From positions 31,858-95,857 of the forward strand of contig JASWJB010000155.1 of assembly GCA_032433595.1 (NCBI GenBank): 64,000 nucleotides of DNA, written 5' to 3'. The stretch's first letter is position 1. Every line of letters starts with the position of its first letter. This DNA is from Conoideocrella luteorostrata. Taxonomy: Eukaryota > Ascomycota > Sordariomycetes > Hypocreales > Clavicipitaceae. The translations under genes and the position numbers were made by a program. The notes below the pieces were generated by a model that was not told where the DNA came from, did not search any database, and saw only the letters and a program-made list of their open reading frames with translations. Shown here piece after piece: positions 12,401 through 24,769 of this stretch.

Positions 12401-14175
12401 TCTTCTTCAGCGACAAGACCAAATGCATGTGTTCGTAAGTGCTCAGGGTTGTGTCTGGCTTCTGACGAGGTGTGAGTTGAGACACTTTCTGTCATAAAGG
12501 CCTGTGTATCTTGCACAGGCTCGATTTGGTATAAAACACCTTCATCGTTGGCTGGTTCGGCTATATTCATTTCCATCTCATCAAGCTCGGACTTAGATTC
12601 TGATGCTTCATGTAATGGCCGTGCGATGGTAGGATCAAGTCGTTCTCCCGAATCGGAAAGACTGTGGTTCAGGACTGGAGATGGATGCCTTTCATCAGCT
12701 AATGTACGTTCAGATTCCCCCCCATCATCAACCTTCGGCTGTGTCCATAGGGAGCGAATATTCCGCTTCTTGGTCGCCGCTGCAACTCTCTTTCGGCGTA
12801 ATAGGGACTTCTTTAGCCGCTTTGATAATATCTCCTGCCTCAAACGACTTTGCTGTTTCCTCTCAATCTTGGCAACCGGTGACGTGACAGCATCAGCCTC
12901 TTTTGCGTCAATCACAGTAGCAGTGGGCAGACCAGATTTTTCAACCGCAATCTCTGCTTCCGACGAGTCTGGCAGGAGCTTTTCTGCAGTCGCTTCAATG
13001 ATACGTGTGGCATTCAGGTCTCTCTCCTCTGCCATCTTCTTCACAGCCATGCTTTCAATTCGTTCGCTTCTGGGGGAAAGCTTATCTTCCACGCCCTACG
13101 TGGAAAATAAAGCCCCTTCCGAAGCACGTGTAAGCCCTTCCAAGTCTGTCTGGGTGCCGCGATCATAGGAAGTCGTGGCTGCTTGTTCACTTCCAGGGAC
13201 TGTATTAACTTCCACGTCTTCAGCGGAAGTAACAGTTCCTTTCGAAACATCCGCAAGCTCTGGCAAGTCGGTCTGGGTGCCACAATCATTGTAGGTCACG
13301 ACCTTTACCGACGTTGGTGGCAGAGGGTTTCCTTGCCTGTCGAATGAAGTTGGAAATCGAGGTATAATAGAATAACCGGAAATTGGTTGCCTCTGTTGCA
13401 CGTTGTGCTTGTACTTCGAGCTGCTGAAGTACAAGTTCCGGTCATGTGTGTATTTCCGAGATTGAGTGCGAAGCTTCCTGTCATAGCCCGGGATTTCGAT
13501 ATTTGAGTACAATTCTTCTACTGCTTCCTCCTGTAGTGTCTTAAGATCTTTCTTTTTTTCATCAGGCGTCGTTGCAGGATCAATTGGTTTACAGAACTCA
13601 ACAATGTCGTCCATCGGGAAAACTTGATCGAGAAACCCGTTGAACTTCTGGTCCGCCACCTTTTTCAGGTTTCTCAGATGCCGCGGGATCTGCAAACTCG
13701 TTCGGTACAAGATTGGCACTGCCAGCAGAAACCAAATCTGGAACAAGTCGGCCGAGGTCCACCTCACGCCGGCCGGCCTGCCCTTGGTGGTGAAGCGGAC
13801 GGGATCATGCTTCACAAAGACAACCATCCAAGCCGCTACAACTTGGTATCGAGGAATGTGGTGATTAAGGATGGAACAAACGTAGCGGTAGTATGGCCAT
13901 ATCCAAAAGAATGTTGGCAGTGCCCAGACGATCCAGGCAGTTCGGGAGAGGATGGAGAAGAGGATACATAGCAGAAACTCCCCTATGCTTTTTGACTGCT
14001 CCATCGACTGTGTCGCGCTCTTGACGACGTTATCGGAAACTTCTCTGGCAAGCTTCTCGTTCTGCAGGAGGATATCTGCCAAATTAGGCATATCTGGGTA
14101 CTGATTCTCCTCTGCAAGCAATCTGTCAAGGCGCAGGTACTCCTGCCAGCTGATCAGCTCTTCGTCCCAGTTCAT
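9436..14175 (-). CDS. Very large membrane-anchored protein, reading frame interrupted by one TAG (or spliced)
   Basis: Two long open frames in the same phase meet at TAG 13096-13098: 359 codons upstream (13096-14175) and about 1,219 downstream (9436-13095), with only that stop between them. The upstream part begins MNWDEELISWQEYLRLDR. It has several hydrophobic stretches (bases 13995-13840 and about 13760-13690) that look like membrane segments, then a GTQTDL-bearing repeat. The downstream part is acidic, Ser/Thr/Pro-rich and disordered, with basic patches (KRLKKSLLRRKRV) and a polar C-terminus. It has no ATG or promoter space of its own, so a single gene is most likely. If the 114 nt at 13096-13209 is an intron, the product is 1,541 aa: join(9436..13095, 13210..14175). 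Otherwise the product ends after 359 aa or needs stop readthrough. Family not recognised; function unknown. Confidence 0.6.
13090..13302 (-). repeat. Diverged tandem duplication, 123-bp period
   Basis: Two 30-codon units align without gaps on the minus strand, 41 codons apart. Each carries GTQTDL followed by a helical stretch and a VE pair. They share codons such as GAT, GGC-ACC-CAG, GAC-TTG, TCG, TCC and GTG-GAA. The TAG at 13096-13098 aligns with a GAA (Glu) codon of the upstream unit. Confidence 0.8.
13096..13209 (-). other. In-frame TAG and candidate 114-nt intron
   Basis: On the minus strand a phase-0 segment begins GTTAAT at 13209 and ends CACGTAG with the stop codon at 13096-13098 as its last three bases. 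A CTTAC branch-like site lies about 36 nt before the acceptor. Removing it deletes the stop and keeps frame. The donor GTTAAT is weak, and the segment encodes a recognisable copy of the neighbouring protein repeat, so it was coding at some time. Confidence 0.45.
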
Positions 14176-14792
14176 TTTGCATATGTCCTAGTGCTTTTGC
14201 AGCAAAAATGAATTAAATATTGGAGGTGGGCTCTAGGAAGTTTGGCCTTTGAAGTTTCAATGTAGAAGAAGAAAAGAAGAAGAGGGGGCGATAGCAAGAA
14301 GTGGGAAAGGGGAGAGAAAAGAGGCACTTTCGAAGTAGATAATCAGCAGACAGCTTCTCAGCGTGCAAAGTTAATCAGACTTGACGACGAGTGGGTTCCT
14401 AGTGAATAAATATTTGGGGAATAGTTTGCGTGACAACTGCGCCAGGTGGCCAAGGATACACAATCCAGTTTGCAGCAAACAGTCTTGTCAGTGATTCATA
14501 AATGAATCCCCCCCCTTACTGTTTGTGAGCTCCGACTTAAATTATCTCAGATTCATAGCCTCAGCTTGTATCATGTGAGAGATCACATTTGCTCAGTGAC
14601 AGGGAATAGGCATTCACGATACGGGCAGAAACCTGAATAAAATCCGTTTCAGTTGAGTATTCGCCACCAAATGATCAATACAAACAATGGTATATATCGC
14701 TGGTATTCCAAATGCCCAATCCCATGTGCCCAACTGAGGGGTTCCAGAACTCCATTTGAAACAAGAACCTTGTCCAACCCATTCATCATTCA
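14176..14792. other. Intergenic region
   Basis: About 620 bp between two minus-strand genes. A purine-rich run (AGAAGAAGAAAAGAAG and neighbours) lies at 14260-14330, directly upstream of the 14175 start. Nothing else is supported. Confidence 0.5.
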
Positions 14793-17700
14793 TTACTGCG
14801 CCAAGCCAGAAACCTGTTTTTTCCCTCTTGCGATTAATCTCTTCTGAAGCTCAACCAAAATGTCACTCCAGCCTTCCTGCTTGACACCGATCCTGTCACC
14901 GATCTTGGTAGCCAAGAACTCTCCCACCTTGCCGACGTTGAAATGCTCCCCATAGACCACCTTTACTTGTGTGGATATCCCGATATCTATCCCCTGGGGT
15001 ATACTCTGACCATGAAGATGAAGTGTTGTCTCTACTCTAGTTCGAAGCGCCGTCAGGAGCAGCGAACTCGTCACTGCGACGCTAGTATCAGAAGTTTTTG
15101 CCACGTTCGTTGGGAACGTGACATTGATTGTGCTGATTTGAGAAATAACAAAGCGAGCTTTGTCCCACGCCGTGCGAACAATATTTAAAAGATCTAGGAT
15201 CTTGGTTCGATTCTGGGGCAATGCGCGAACATGATCTCGTATGCGCTGTAAGAAGAACTCCTTTTCTGCTGTCTTCGAGCCTCCGGCATCATTTTTGTCG
15301 CCAATGTACCATAGGTCGATCCGAGAATTATGCTGATGAGGTTGGAATGAAGCCACGTCGAAAACAATCTCAATCTCACGCTCGTAGGCCATAGACAAGA
15401 TTGTGCCGGAGAGGCTAGTTACCGCCCAACCGTATTGTTTCTCAATCGCATCGACGCGAGCTATGAAAGGTGTCAACGCAAGCATAAATTGGTCGTTGTA
15501 GTTAGTTATTATGTTACCTTTCAGCTCTTCAACCTCACTGCTCGTCCAACCACGGCATGCTTCTCTAATCTTTTCGGACTGCTGGATTTTGCTTTGCAGG
15601 TCCTGTTTCTTCAATGTTAAATCTTCAGCTGTCGCTGCAGACGACCCAAGTCGCTGACGGAGCTCGGCGATCTGAATTTTTTTCTCTTTCATGTCGGCAT
15701 CCAGAGCTGTCAATTCATCTCTGGCTCCTTGGAGCTCAGATGGATCACAATCAGCAAGTTCGTTGGCAACTTCCTCAAGGTTGCGAGTCTCCTCCTCCAA
15801 AGCCTCAAATTGCACCACTGCATTTGGCAACACGGCTACCAGTAGATCTTCTCGTTCCTTGAGCATAATCTCATCTTCGCGCATGTCTTCCGACACTTTT
15901 AACAAACCTTCTTTCAGGCCCTCCTGCAGCTTTGCCCTCCACTCATACCACATCGCCTTACTTAATAGCCTGGCGTGAGTTTTAACATTCTTGAATTGGT
16001 TGTCCATAAGGGCTTTGACGTCAGGAGTAGCAGAAATGTATTCACGGAACAACGGAGGGTTGTCCTCAAGTGTCTCGGCTTCAATCTTCTTCACTATGCG
16101 GCGTCCCTCTGCTATGTAATTCTTCAATTCACGACAAGAGTGTTGGTAAAGCTCCAGCATAGGGACTGTGCAAGCACCTGCAACAACACAGCTTTCTAGT
16201 GTCATGGAGTCGCCTCCATCCACTGTTGAACCGTCTTGCAAGCTCTGGGGGGCAATAGTGTGGCGTCGCTTGGTCGTTGTAAGCTCCATGAAGCGGATTG
16301 ATGTCATGCTCAGGAAATCTTGAAGGTGAATCCTCCCATCGTCCATGTTATGTCCCGAGTCTTCTGCACTATCGTCAAGGTATTGGTGAAAATCAACTTC
16401 ATGGACTGTTTGATTATCTCGCATGTTTTTGAATCGTCCCTGACCTTGTGGTGTGGTAGCTTGGCCTTTCTTAAGCGGTGAGGAGAACGATGACGCTGAG
16501 TTACTTGTGTTTGGCTCAAGACTTCTTATTGATGCTCTGGTAGGTCTTCCTGTGGTTTTGGTCACCGAAGGGGGCTGCTGCAGCTTGATATTCTTGACCG
16601 GACTGCCTTGACGCCCCTTAAGCCTCTTTACTCCGTCGTTACTATCAGAGTCATCGTCACTCTCCAGCTCCATCGGCCGTTTCCCCAGAAGGCCTCTTGC
16701 ACTGCCCACGTGAAGACTTTTTCTCCCCTTTGTTGGGTTTCGTTTGGGGCTTAAACTGTCGATCATCTCTCGCAAGTTAAAAGTAGCATCTTTATCTTGC
16801 TGAGGTGCATGTCTTTGTCGGTTTTCTTTGACTTCTTCGTCTTTCCGTTCCCTATCAACCTCGTCTTCCATAATCTTCGGGTCTTCAAATACTACTTCGC
16901 TTCTCCCTGGAACAAAGCCATTGTCACTCTCACCGATAGAGCTTCGCTTTTCAAACAAAGCCGTGATGTGTGGAGAGCCAAGACCTCTTTTATCAGCTCC
17001 GAGGCCTGATAGGCGGCGAGTTTGAGGTGTGAGTACAACAGTTGGCGTCCTCGCGCCGGTTTTCGCGTCACTTTGGAATAGCGAGGCGCTCCGTTTTGAT
17101 GACTTGATCGATAACGGGCTTTTCTCAGCTTTGACAGATCCTCGTCTTTGAGGCGTGGTAGACCGTGGGCTCTTGCTCCGCGTTCCTTGTGCTGGAGTAG
17201 CAGACGATACGACCCGAGTTCGAGGTGCTGGCGGCTTTGGGGGTGATGATGTAGGTGTTCTGAGAGGAGAAGAGACGGTGTCTGGCGTCTGCGGCTCTGT
17301 GCTGCGGCGTAGACCTCTACCTTGGAAGGCCGATAGCCCCGGGCTCTCGGGTTTGCGTGTTGGTGTCGCAGCTTGTGAGATTGCGGATAATCGAGAGCTA
17401 CGGCGTGTTGGTGTTCTCTGAGCGACTGCTGCCATGATGGCTCTCCCGGGGCTGTGAGGCTTGACTGCCTCTTCTTTCAATATCCTCTTTCCAAGGTCGA
17501 GCGATGACGTATTTCCAAGAATACCTCCGATGGCAGCAGTGATATCCATGCCCATGGTATCTTCGTCTAGCAACGTAGTGTGGTCGCCTTTGTCAACGTG
17601 AGACAATATATTGCCATACCCAACCGTCATATCCATGGTACCTTCGGTTTCTATTTCTCCCCATCTGCTTAGAGTGTGCGATCGGCCGGCAGCAGCAGGT

Positions 17701-19159
17701 GAGTTTTTAGACTGGGGAAGAACGCCTCCCATGGCAGCGGTAAACTCCATGGAAAAGTCTTCGTTCGTGTCAGAATCGTCATCAAAATTGTTCTGTGGCT
17801 TATTAATGCTACCTATAGCCGTTGTGAATTCCATTGTTGCTCCCACGGTGGCATCGTCCTGATCAACCTGCCTAGGTGCGGGTTGGCTGTACGCACTGCG
17901 TTTGGTTATTTCCTGTGAAAGAATCCCACCAAGTGCCTGAGTGACATCCATAGACATGTCATCTACTTGAGTGATATCCATAGTGCACTGAGGTTTAATA
18001 ATGCCGCCGACAGCGCTGGTCATGTCCATGTCCATGTCCATATTTGTGCTGTCATCCCTTTCAACCGATAACTTTTTTTCAGTGTCAACTGAGGATGATT
18101 GCTGGTTCTTCTTTGCCCAACCAAAAGATGGAATGATCTCTTCGCCTTCGTCGGAGTCACCATCATTACCCGTGTCGAGACGCTGTGTCCCGGCTCTGTG
18201 TGCTGCAGCCCTTAGAGCTTGCTCTAGTGTTGAGCTCTCGTCATCGGAACCATCTCTTTCAGAGGCAACAGTAGTCCCCGTAACTTCTTCAGTTTCAATA
18301 GTCATCATGGTTCCGTCGTCTGAGTCGCTACTTGAGCCGCTGTCTTCCTCAATCTCCTCCACCCCATCGGCTGGCTCGGAATCAGAGCTATATATTGTTG
18401 ATGTAAGGGTATCATCGTCGTTTTCAATGAAGTTCATTGGCGGAAGCCCTGAATTCCTTCTGCTGGACGTTTGATTGTCCGGCGACTTGGGCACAGTCCC
18501 CAATAAGTCTGTTCCGTTCGCTGAGGGGGCTCTGCTTGTTGAGTCTGTCGAGGTAGTCGAGTCTAGCATATATTCGATCTCATGAAAAGTATGAAGTGTA
18601 GCCTCTGCAGCAAAAGATACTCTTCGATTTGCCAACGACTTGCGACGGGCGTCTCTACGTTCTCGTTCTTCTCTCTCTCTCGCTGCTGCCTGCTGCTCTT
18701 CTTCGGTTCTGAGAGCTACTTTAGAGCCATTCGTGCTGGAACCATTCGAGGACCCCAGCGATTTGGTCGAGTCTCGAGGTTCTATCGAGCTTCTTGTATG
18801 AATATTTCCATTTCTGAGAGGTGATATCTCTGGTACGGAGAACGCCGTAGGTTTGAGAATCGATCGTGGTGTAGGAGCGGCAATAGACTGGTGAAGAATT
18901 AATGTTAGAGAACCCGCGAAATAGAGCCTACTCGAACTGCTGCACTTACTGCCCGCCTGTTTCCATTGGTATGCTTCAATGCATCAAGGCCGCCCGGGCC
19001 CATGCTCTTACTTCTTGACTTATTGCGATTAGCAGCCAAAGTGCTTGCTACATCTACAGTCGCATTCTCTTTATCCATTGTCTTTTTCATGGAGACAGCT
19101 CCAATAGATTTCCTAACGCGCCTCATTGAAGGCACCGTCGCCTCAGCTGGAGGAGGCAT
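14793..19159 (-). CDS. spc7: Spc7/KNL1 outer kinetochore scaffold
   Basis: Spc7 (KNL1, Spc105) is the kinetochore platform for PP1 and the Bub1/Bub3 checkpoint proteins. Model join(14793..18887, 18950..19159), one 62-nt intron (GTAAGT..CACCAG), 1,434 aa. Two PP1 docking motifs are present near the N-terminus: SILK at residues 79-82 and RVSF at about 159-162. A run of MELT-like checkpoint repeats follows (for example MDMTSAVGGII, MDVTQALGGIL, MEFTTAIGSI, MEFTAAMGGVL, MDITAAIGGIL), about seven in all; their Thr residues are the expected Mps1 sites. The middle is basic and SP/TP-rich. The C-terminal third holds a coiled coil (about residues 1040-1220) and the globular Spc7 domain. The intron joins NRRA to SIAAP cleanly. 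Divergent from the ribosomal protein gene. Confidence 0.95.
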
Positions 19160-19566
19160 TTCAACGACGTTGTTGGGTCTTTTCGTCGCGCCGTTGAGTT
19201 GAAGCTATCATGAACTGTACCTGGTAACGAACCGCGATTCGCCGGTGTTTGTTTACTTTCCCAAGCGGTAGAGGGTACGTACTCTAGCGGGGATGTGGGT
19301 CGTTGATGTCGAAAAAAGTGGGCTGAAATTGAGCAAGGATATCGATCACGTGTTATAGCGCATCACGTGCGATCGTGGCGATGGTGGAGCTCTCGCCTAC
19401 GCAGCCAATCCAAATTTTGCAAGCCCTAAGGTGGGAAGAGGCTGCAAAAAATTGGTGCGTGATTGATTGCCCTACTCCTCCATTCGCGCAAAACAACTTC
19501 TTGCCTCATCCACCTTCACCGACAGCCCTCTTGTAACGACATCTCTCCGGAGCAGGATCATTCAAG
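19160..19566. promoter_or_regulatory. Shared divergent promoter of spc7 and rps11
   Basis: About 400 bp separate two genes that point apart. Two CACGTG boxes, both in the form TCACGTG, lie at 19347-19352 and 19364-19369, 17 bp apart. CACGTG is the core site of bHLH factors such as Cbf1. Which gene they serve cannot be told from sequence. Confidence 0.45.
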
Positions 19567-20337
19567 ATGTCAGTCCACGATCACCTTCGGCGCAGCGGCT
19601 TCGAATTATGTCCGTTTGTATTGCTAACATTTACTCAGGGCGACCGAGTTGACTGTCCAGTCGGAGCGTGCTTTCCAAAAGCAGCCTCACATCTTCCTCA
19701 ACTCCAAGACCAAGGTCAAGAGTGCCAGACCGGGCAAGGGCGGACGACGATGGTATAAGGATGTCGGTCTGGGTTTCCGTACCCCCAAGACTGCCATTGA
19801 GGGCAGCTACATCGGTACGTGCGAATTGAACTCGATTGCGATCTCGAAATGGGTTGGAAAATTGAATGACATGGGATTGCAACATAAGAGACGGGAAAGA
19901 TGAAACAAAACTGGACAGGTCATTTTCTTGGGCGACTGAACGATCGACTGACTGTATTTCACAATAGACAAAAAATGCCCCTTCACTGGTCTCGTTTCCA
20001 TTCGTGGCCGTATCCTGACCGGTACTGTCGTTTCCACCAAGATGCATCGAACCGTCGTTATCCGAAGAGAGTACCTACATTTCATCCCCAAGTACTCTCG
20101 TTATGAGAAGCGCCACAAGAACCTCGCTGCCCACGTCTCTCCCGCTTTCCGTGTTGAAGAGGGCGACCAGGTCACCGTTGGCCAGTGCCGACCTCTTTCC
20201 AAGACTGTACGTGTGCATCCACTAAGACAGAGTATATCAGTCGAATTTCTCGATCTAACAATTGGCAGGTCCGCTTCAACGTTCTGCGTGTTTTGCCCCG
20301 AACTGGCAAGGCGGTCAAGAAATTCAGCAAGTTCTAA
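19567..20337 (+). CDS. rps11: 40S ribosomal protein S11 (uS17), start codon split by an intron
   Basis: A small-subunit ribosomal protein of the uS17 family. Model join(19567..19568, 19639..19814, 19968..20206, 20269..20337), 161 aa, the normal length. Exon 1 supplies only AT of the start codon. The intron 19569-19638 runs from GTCAGT to TTTACTCAG with a GCTAAC branch site, and exon 2 supplies the G, giving [20 protein letters not shown], the conserved N-terminus. No other in-frame ATG exists. Introns two and three also follow GT..AG rules (GTACGT donors). Later family marks are [47 protein letters not shown] and the end [14 protein letters not shown]. An intron at or just behind the start codon is common in fungal ribosomal protein genes. 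Confidence 0.95.
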
Positions 20338-20959
20338 ATGGGACTCTTCTTCTGGCATTTTTGGCGTGATAAACATCAGGGGGATAGGGATTTCCCGCTG
20401 TAGGGTCGGGCTACGGAAGTTGTTTGGCAAATGATTATGCTGTAGTTGCAGTCAGGATTAAAAAAAGGTTTCATGAATGCAACACCCACATAAGAATCAC
20501 GGACGTACATTTTTTCAACAGTGATATGTTGGCCTCGGTGCAAGGCGTAGCGACTCATTGTCAGAGAGCATTTGGGTTGCCATTAGTTCGGACACGGCTT
20601 GCTTCCACAATTCTTCAATATTTTCTTGCCTACTTGGATATGAAGGGTGCTTAAGAAAGGTGACATCATGTGCTCTCACCAGGCATAATCAGCCACTTGC
20701 ACCAAAATATTCAGTAGCTAAATAAGCCTAAAATCTTTGTTCAATTGCCACCGAATCCTATGTAATTTGATGAGTAATTGTGAACGTCGTATCACAAATT
20801 ATAGGTCTGCAGCGTACTCTGTTGTTATAGACACAGTGTCAAATACAGTGCGCCAATCGTACACTGTCCATCTGTGGGTTTCCTCGATCTCAATTTGGCC
20901 ATGTTGAGGTCTTGCTCAGAAAACAACCACACTCAGCCCAAGCACACTGCCAGACCGGT
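20338..20959. other. Intergenic region
   Basis: About 620 bp between rps11 and the next plus-strand gene. Only the 3' flank of rps11 and the promoter of the twin CX9C gene are expected here; no further feature is supported. Confidence 0.5.
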
Positions 20960-21955
20960 ATGGGGTGGTTTCCTTCGATATTTGGATCGGAAAAGCCATC
21001 CGATCCTCTCGGCAAGCTTGATCCAAAGTTGCGCGAATTTCTCGAGAAAGAATCTCCCGTCAAATACACGTCGAACCAAACACTAGTGACTTCAAAATCC
21101 CCACCACCAGGAGCGCAAATACACCATGCGCAAAAGCCAGATGAGCCAGCAATTGATAAATCCACAGTCCCATCGGCAAGCTTGTATCAAGATGGTCGCT
21201 ACGCCCATTTATGGAAAAACTACCGTCCTCTGGAGCAGATTGAGTCTGAGGCAGCCACTGACCACGACAAGCTCATGACTGTCCTAGAAGGATTCAAGGA
21301 GCGCAAGGCAGCAATTGGTCGAGCAGCGCTGGAAAATTGTGCGCTTCAGCAAGAAGAATGGGTCAACTGTATGAAGAACGGCAGCTGGGAGGATCAACTA
21401 CAAATGTGCAGACATCAAGTTCGACGTTTCGAAAGATGTTACACCATGCAATCGGTAAGATATTAAGTGAGTTCCAGTTTGACGGTTCTGTTGTACTAAT
21501 ATAGTACGCAGAGATTCCTCAGAGCATTAGGATATGGGTCAGTGGCCGGTCGTCCCGCGCGAGTCGATGAAGACATTCAGATGCATGCCGACACGCTTTA
21601 CGAACGAATGCTCGACCACGAAGCTGCCGTTGAACAGGCCAAAAAGGACGGGACCCCGGTTCCACCGTTCGATCCGGCATTACCAAAGGCTAGTGCGCCG
21701 AAAGTTACGCCAACAGATGAGCTAGAGAAGCAATGGAGAGAGAAGCTGGACAAGCTGCCGGAAGACGAGCGGGTAGTGGAGGAAGCCGCACTCAGAGCAG
21801 ATCTGCAGGCTAAATCTGATGTTGCTAGCAGCGTAAAGCAAATATGGGCTTCGCAAAAAGAGGAAAGGGATGCAAGAAAGGCTGGGGGAGGGTCTACATT
21901 TACAGACACGTTAAACGGTCTGTTCAGCCGAAATGGCAATGAAGGGAAGAAATAG
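20960..21955 (+). CDS. Twin CX9C protein, conserved in fungi, function unknown
   Basis: Model join(20960..21454, 21512..21955), 312 aa, one 57-nt intron (GTAAGA..TACGCAG) joining YTMQS to RFLRALGYG. Two CX9C pairs are visible: C127/C137 and C150/C160, separated by 12 residues (context NCALQQEEWVNC and MCRHQVRRFERC). This is the fold signature of CHCH proteins, which are oxidised by Mia40 in the mitochondrial intermembrane space. The N-terminus MGWFPSIFGSEKPSDPLGKL is conserved-looking, followed by a helix LREFLEKESPVKY. The C-terminal 100 residues are charged and helical (ERVVEEAALRADLQAK). There is no clear presequence, as expected for Mia40 substrates. A start 16 codons upstream (20912, TTG) is possible but unlikely. 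Mitochondrial location is inferred from the cysteines only. Confidence 0.85.
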
Positions 21956-22248
21956 AGACATTCACAAGTAATGAGCATTTGGGAACATTGAGCATGTACA
22001 ATATGTAACAACACCAACGATACATTCAACATAATAACACAATAACATCATCTATAGCTATTTGGAATAAATTGCTCTCACATTCGATTAATCCGGCTTG
22101 AGCGACTGTCAGATACAACCTATTTCAGAGTCATAATCTGAGTTAAAAGCAACGACGTAAAGAAAACACACTTGGCTACAACGGTTATTCTCCAAATCTT
22201 TGTTATACGATAATAAGTCCAGACCCTTCACACACAGGCAATTAAGCA

Positions 22249-22322
22249 GGTTTCGTGGTCTAGTTGGTTATGATTTTTCGCTAACACCGAAAAGATCCCC
22301 GGTTCGAGCCCGGGCGGAACCA
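22249..22322 (+). tRNA. tRNA-Val (AAC)
   Basis: A 74-nt tRNA without intron. The acceptor stem pairs GGTTTCG with CGGAACC (one G-T pair), and the discriminator base is A. The anticodon loop CTAACAC lies at 22281-22287 with anticodon AAC at 22283-22285, closed by TTTCG/CGAAA. The A box is TGGTCTAGTTGG (22256-22267) and the B box GGTTCGAGCC (22301-22310). A TTTT run at 22332-22335 fits a Pol III terminator. Confidence 0.97.
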
Positions 22323-22780
22323 CTCTTAAACTTTTGCATCTGTGCTTATGATATCATCCGTGTCCAAGAATGGTTTTTTTTGGAGTGCTTGCCTTCCGTT
22401 AATATGCTAGTGGTTCAAATAAATTTAGCTTAAGGTCTCAACGGTTTTTATTTTAGGTTTGTGTGATTGGAAGCTCTAAAAACCAAAAGTCTGTAAAGAT
22501 TCGTATAGGAAAGTGAGCCACCAACGGGACGGCAGTATCGTCGGGCCTGAATGACGTAAATTTTCAAACCCCCATCAAAATACTCCGTACAATAACCCTT
22601 CACTTATGCACTTTTTCATTAGCCTGTACTGCCTCAGTGGGGCAATTCATGGGCGAAGACTACGAAACATGTCGACGAGCAAAGTCACGGGAGTAATCCG
22701 CGACGAACTTGCTGGCTAGTCTCCGACTGCTAGGATCACACCATCTTCAGATTAATGTCAAATTTTAGATAAGACTCACG
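22323..22780. other. Intergenic region after the tRNA
   Basis: About 460 bp. Contains TACTCCGTA at 22581-22589. Nothing else is supported. Confidence 0.5.
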
Positions 22781-24054
<1,274 letters not shown>

Positions 24055-24769
24055 TGGTTTAGAGAAGTGCGTAAAAACTTGTGATGACACTGTCTGGGAA
24101 AATGCATCTGTGGTCTGGCAGTCGTTGCTGTCGCCCCCTGAAGGCTCGCTACCCTATATTGCACTCCCATTTGGATACTGTTAGACCGACCACACCATTG
24201 CTGTGGTTAATCACAAGTCATGGCCATCTAAGTATATTTGTGTCATCTTGTTTTGGTTGCTACTTGGTAACTAACGCGGGTATGTGATTGAGCTGACATG
24301 GCAAATTGTCACCTATAGCACGAAGCCTTTAACATGAATCTCAAAATGTTGACAAAATACACTTCCTAACTAATCACAAGGCAAACACGCGTTATATTCT
24401 CGTTTCCACATCAGAATGTACGCACAAATGTAAAGGGTGAAACGAGTAGCTAAATAGACGGAGTACTAAGAATAGCGTCAGAGAGCCCTTCATGAAGACA
24501 ACTTGCTCTTGGATCAGCGCGGTAATGCGAAGCAGATGACGGCTGCAATGCACCAATTGTCAGAATGCGCGTTCCGAATACTCTATCTAGATTTTATGGT
24601 TGTTGGATCTACTGATATACACACATACGATGGGAGGATGTAAAGGACGTGATCTACGGGGTTGGTTTCTGGGGGAATGCCATGCACATTGATCATCGGC
24701 AAGACCACGAGAAGACGATGGAACGGGTATCTTGATATCGCATGCATGCTCCATGGCGTTCAACTGCAA
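24055..24769. other. Intergenic region between pseudogene and URI gene
   Basis: About 700 bp between convergent units. No coding signal is seen. A near-copy of the dispersed motif (GACGGAGTAC) occurs near 24459. Confidence 0.45.

Noticed and set aside
9436..13095. Independent gene starting near 13092
   Set aside because: The apparent start is GTG, four bases from the upstream stop, with no room for a promoter; a single gene with stop or intron fits better.
15181..15230. GGTTCGATTC resembling a tRNA B box
   Set aside because: It falls in the coding exon of spc7, with no acceptor stem or A box.
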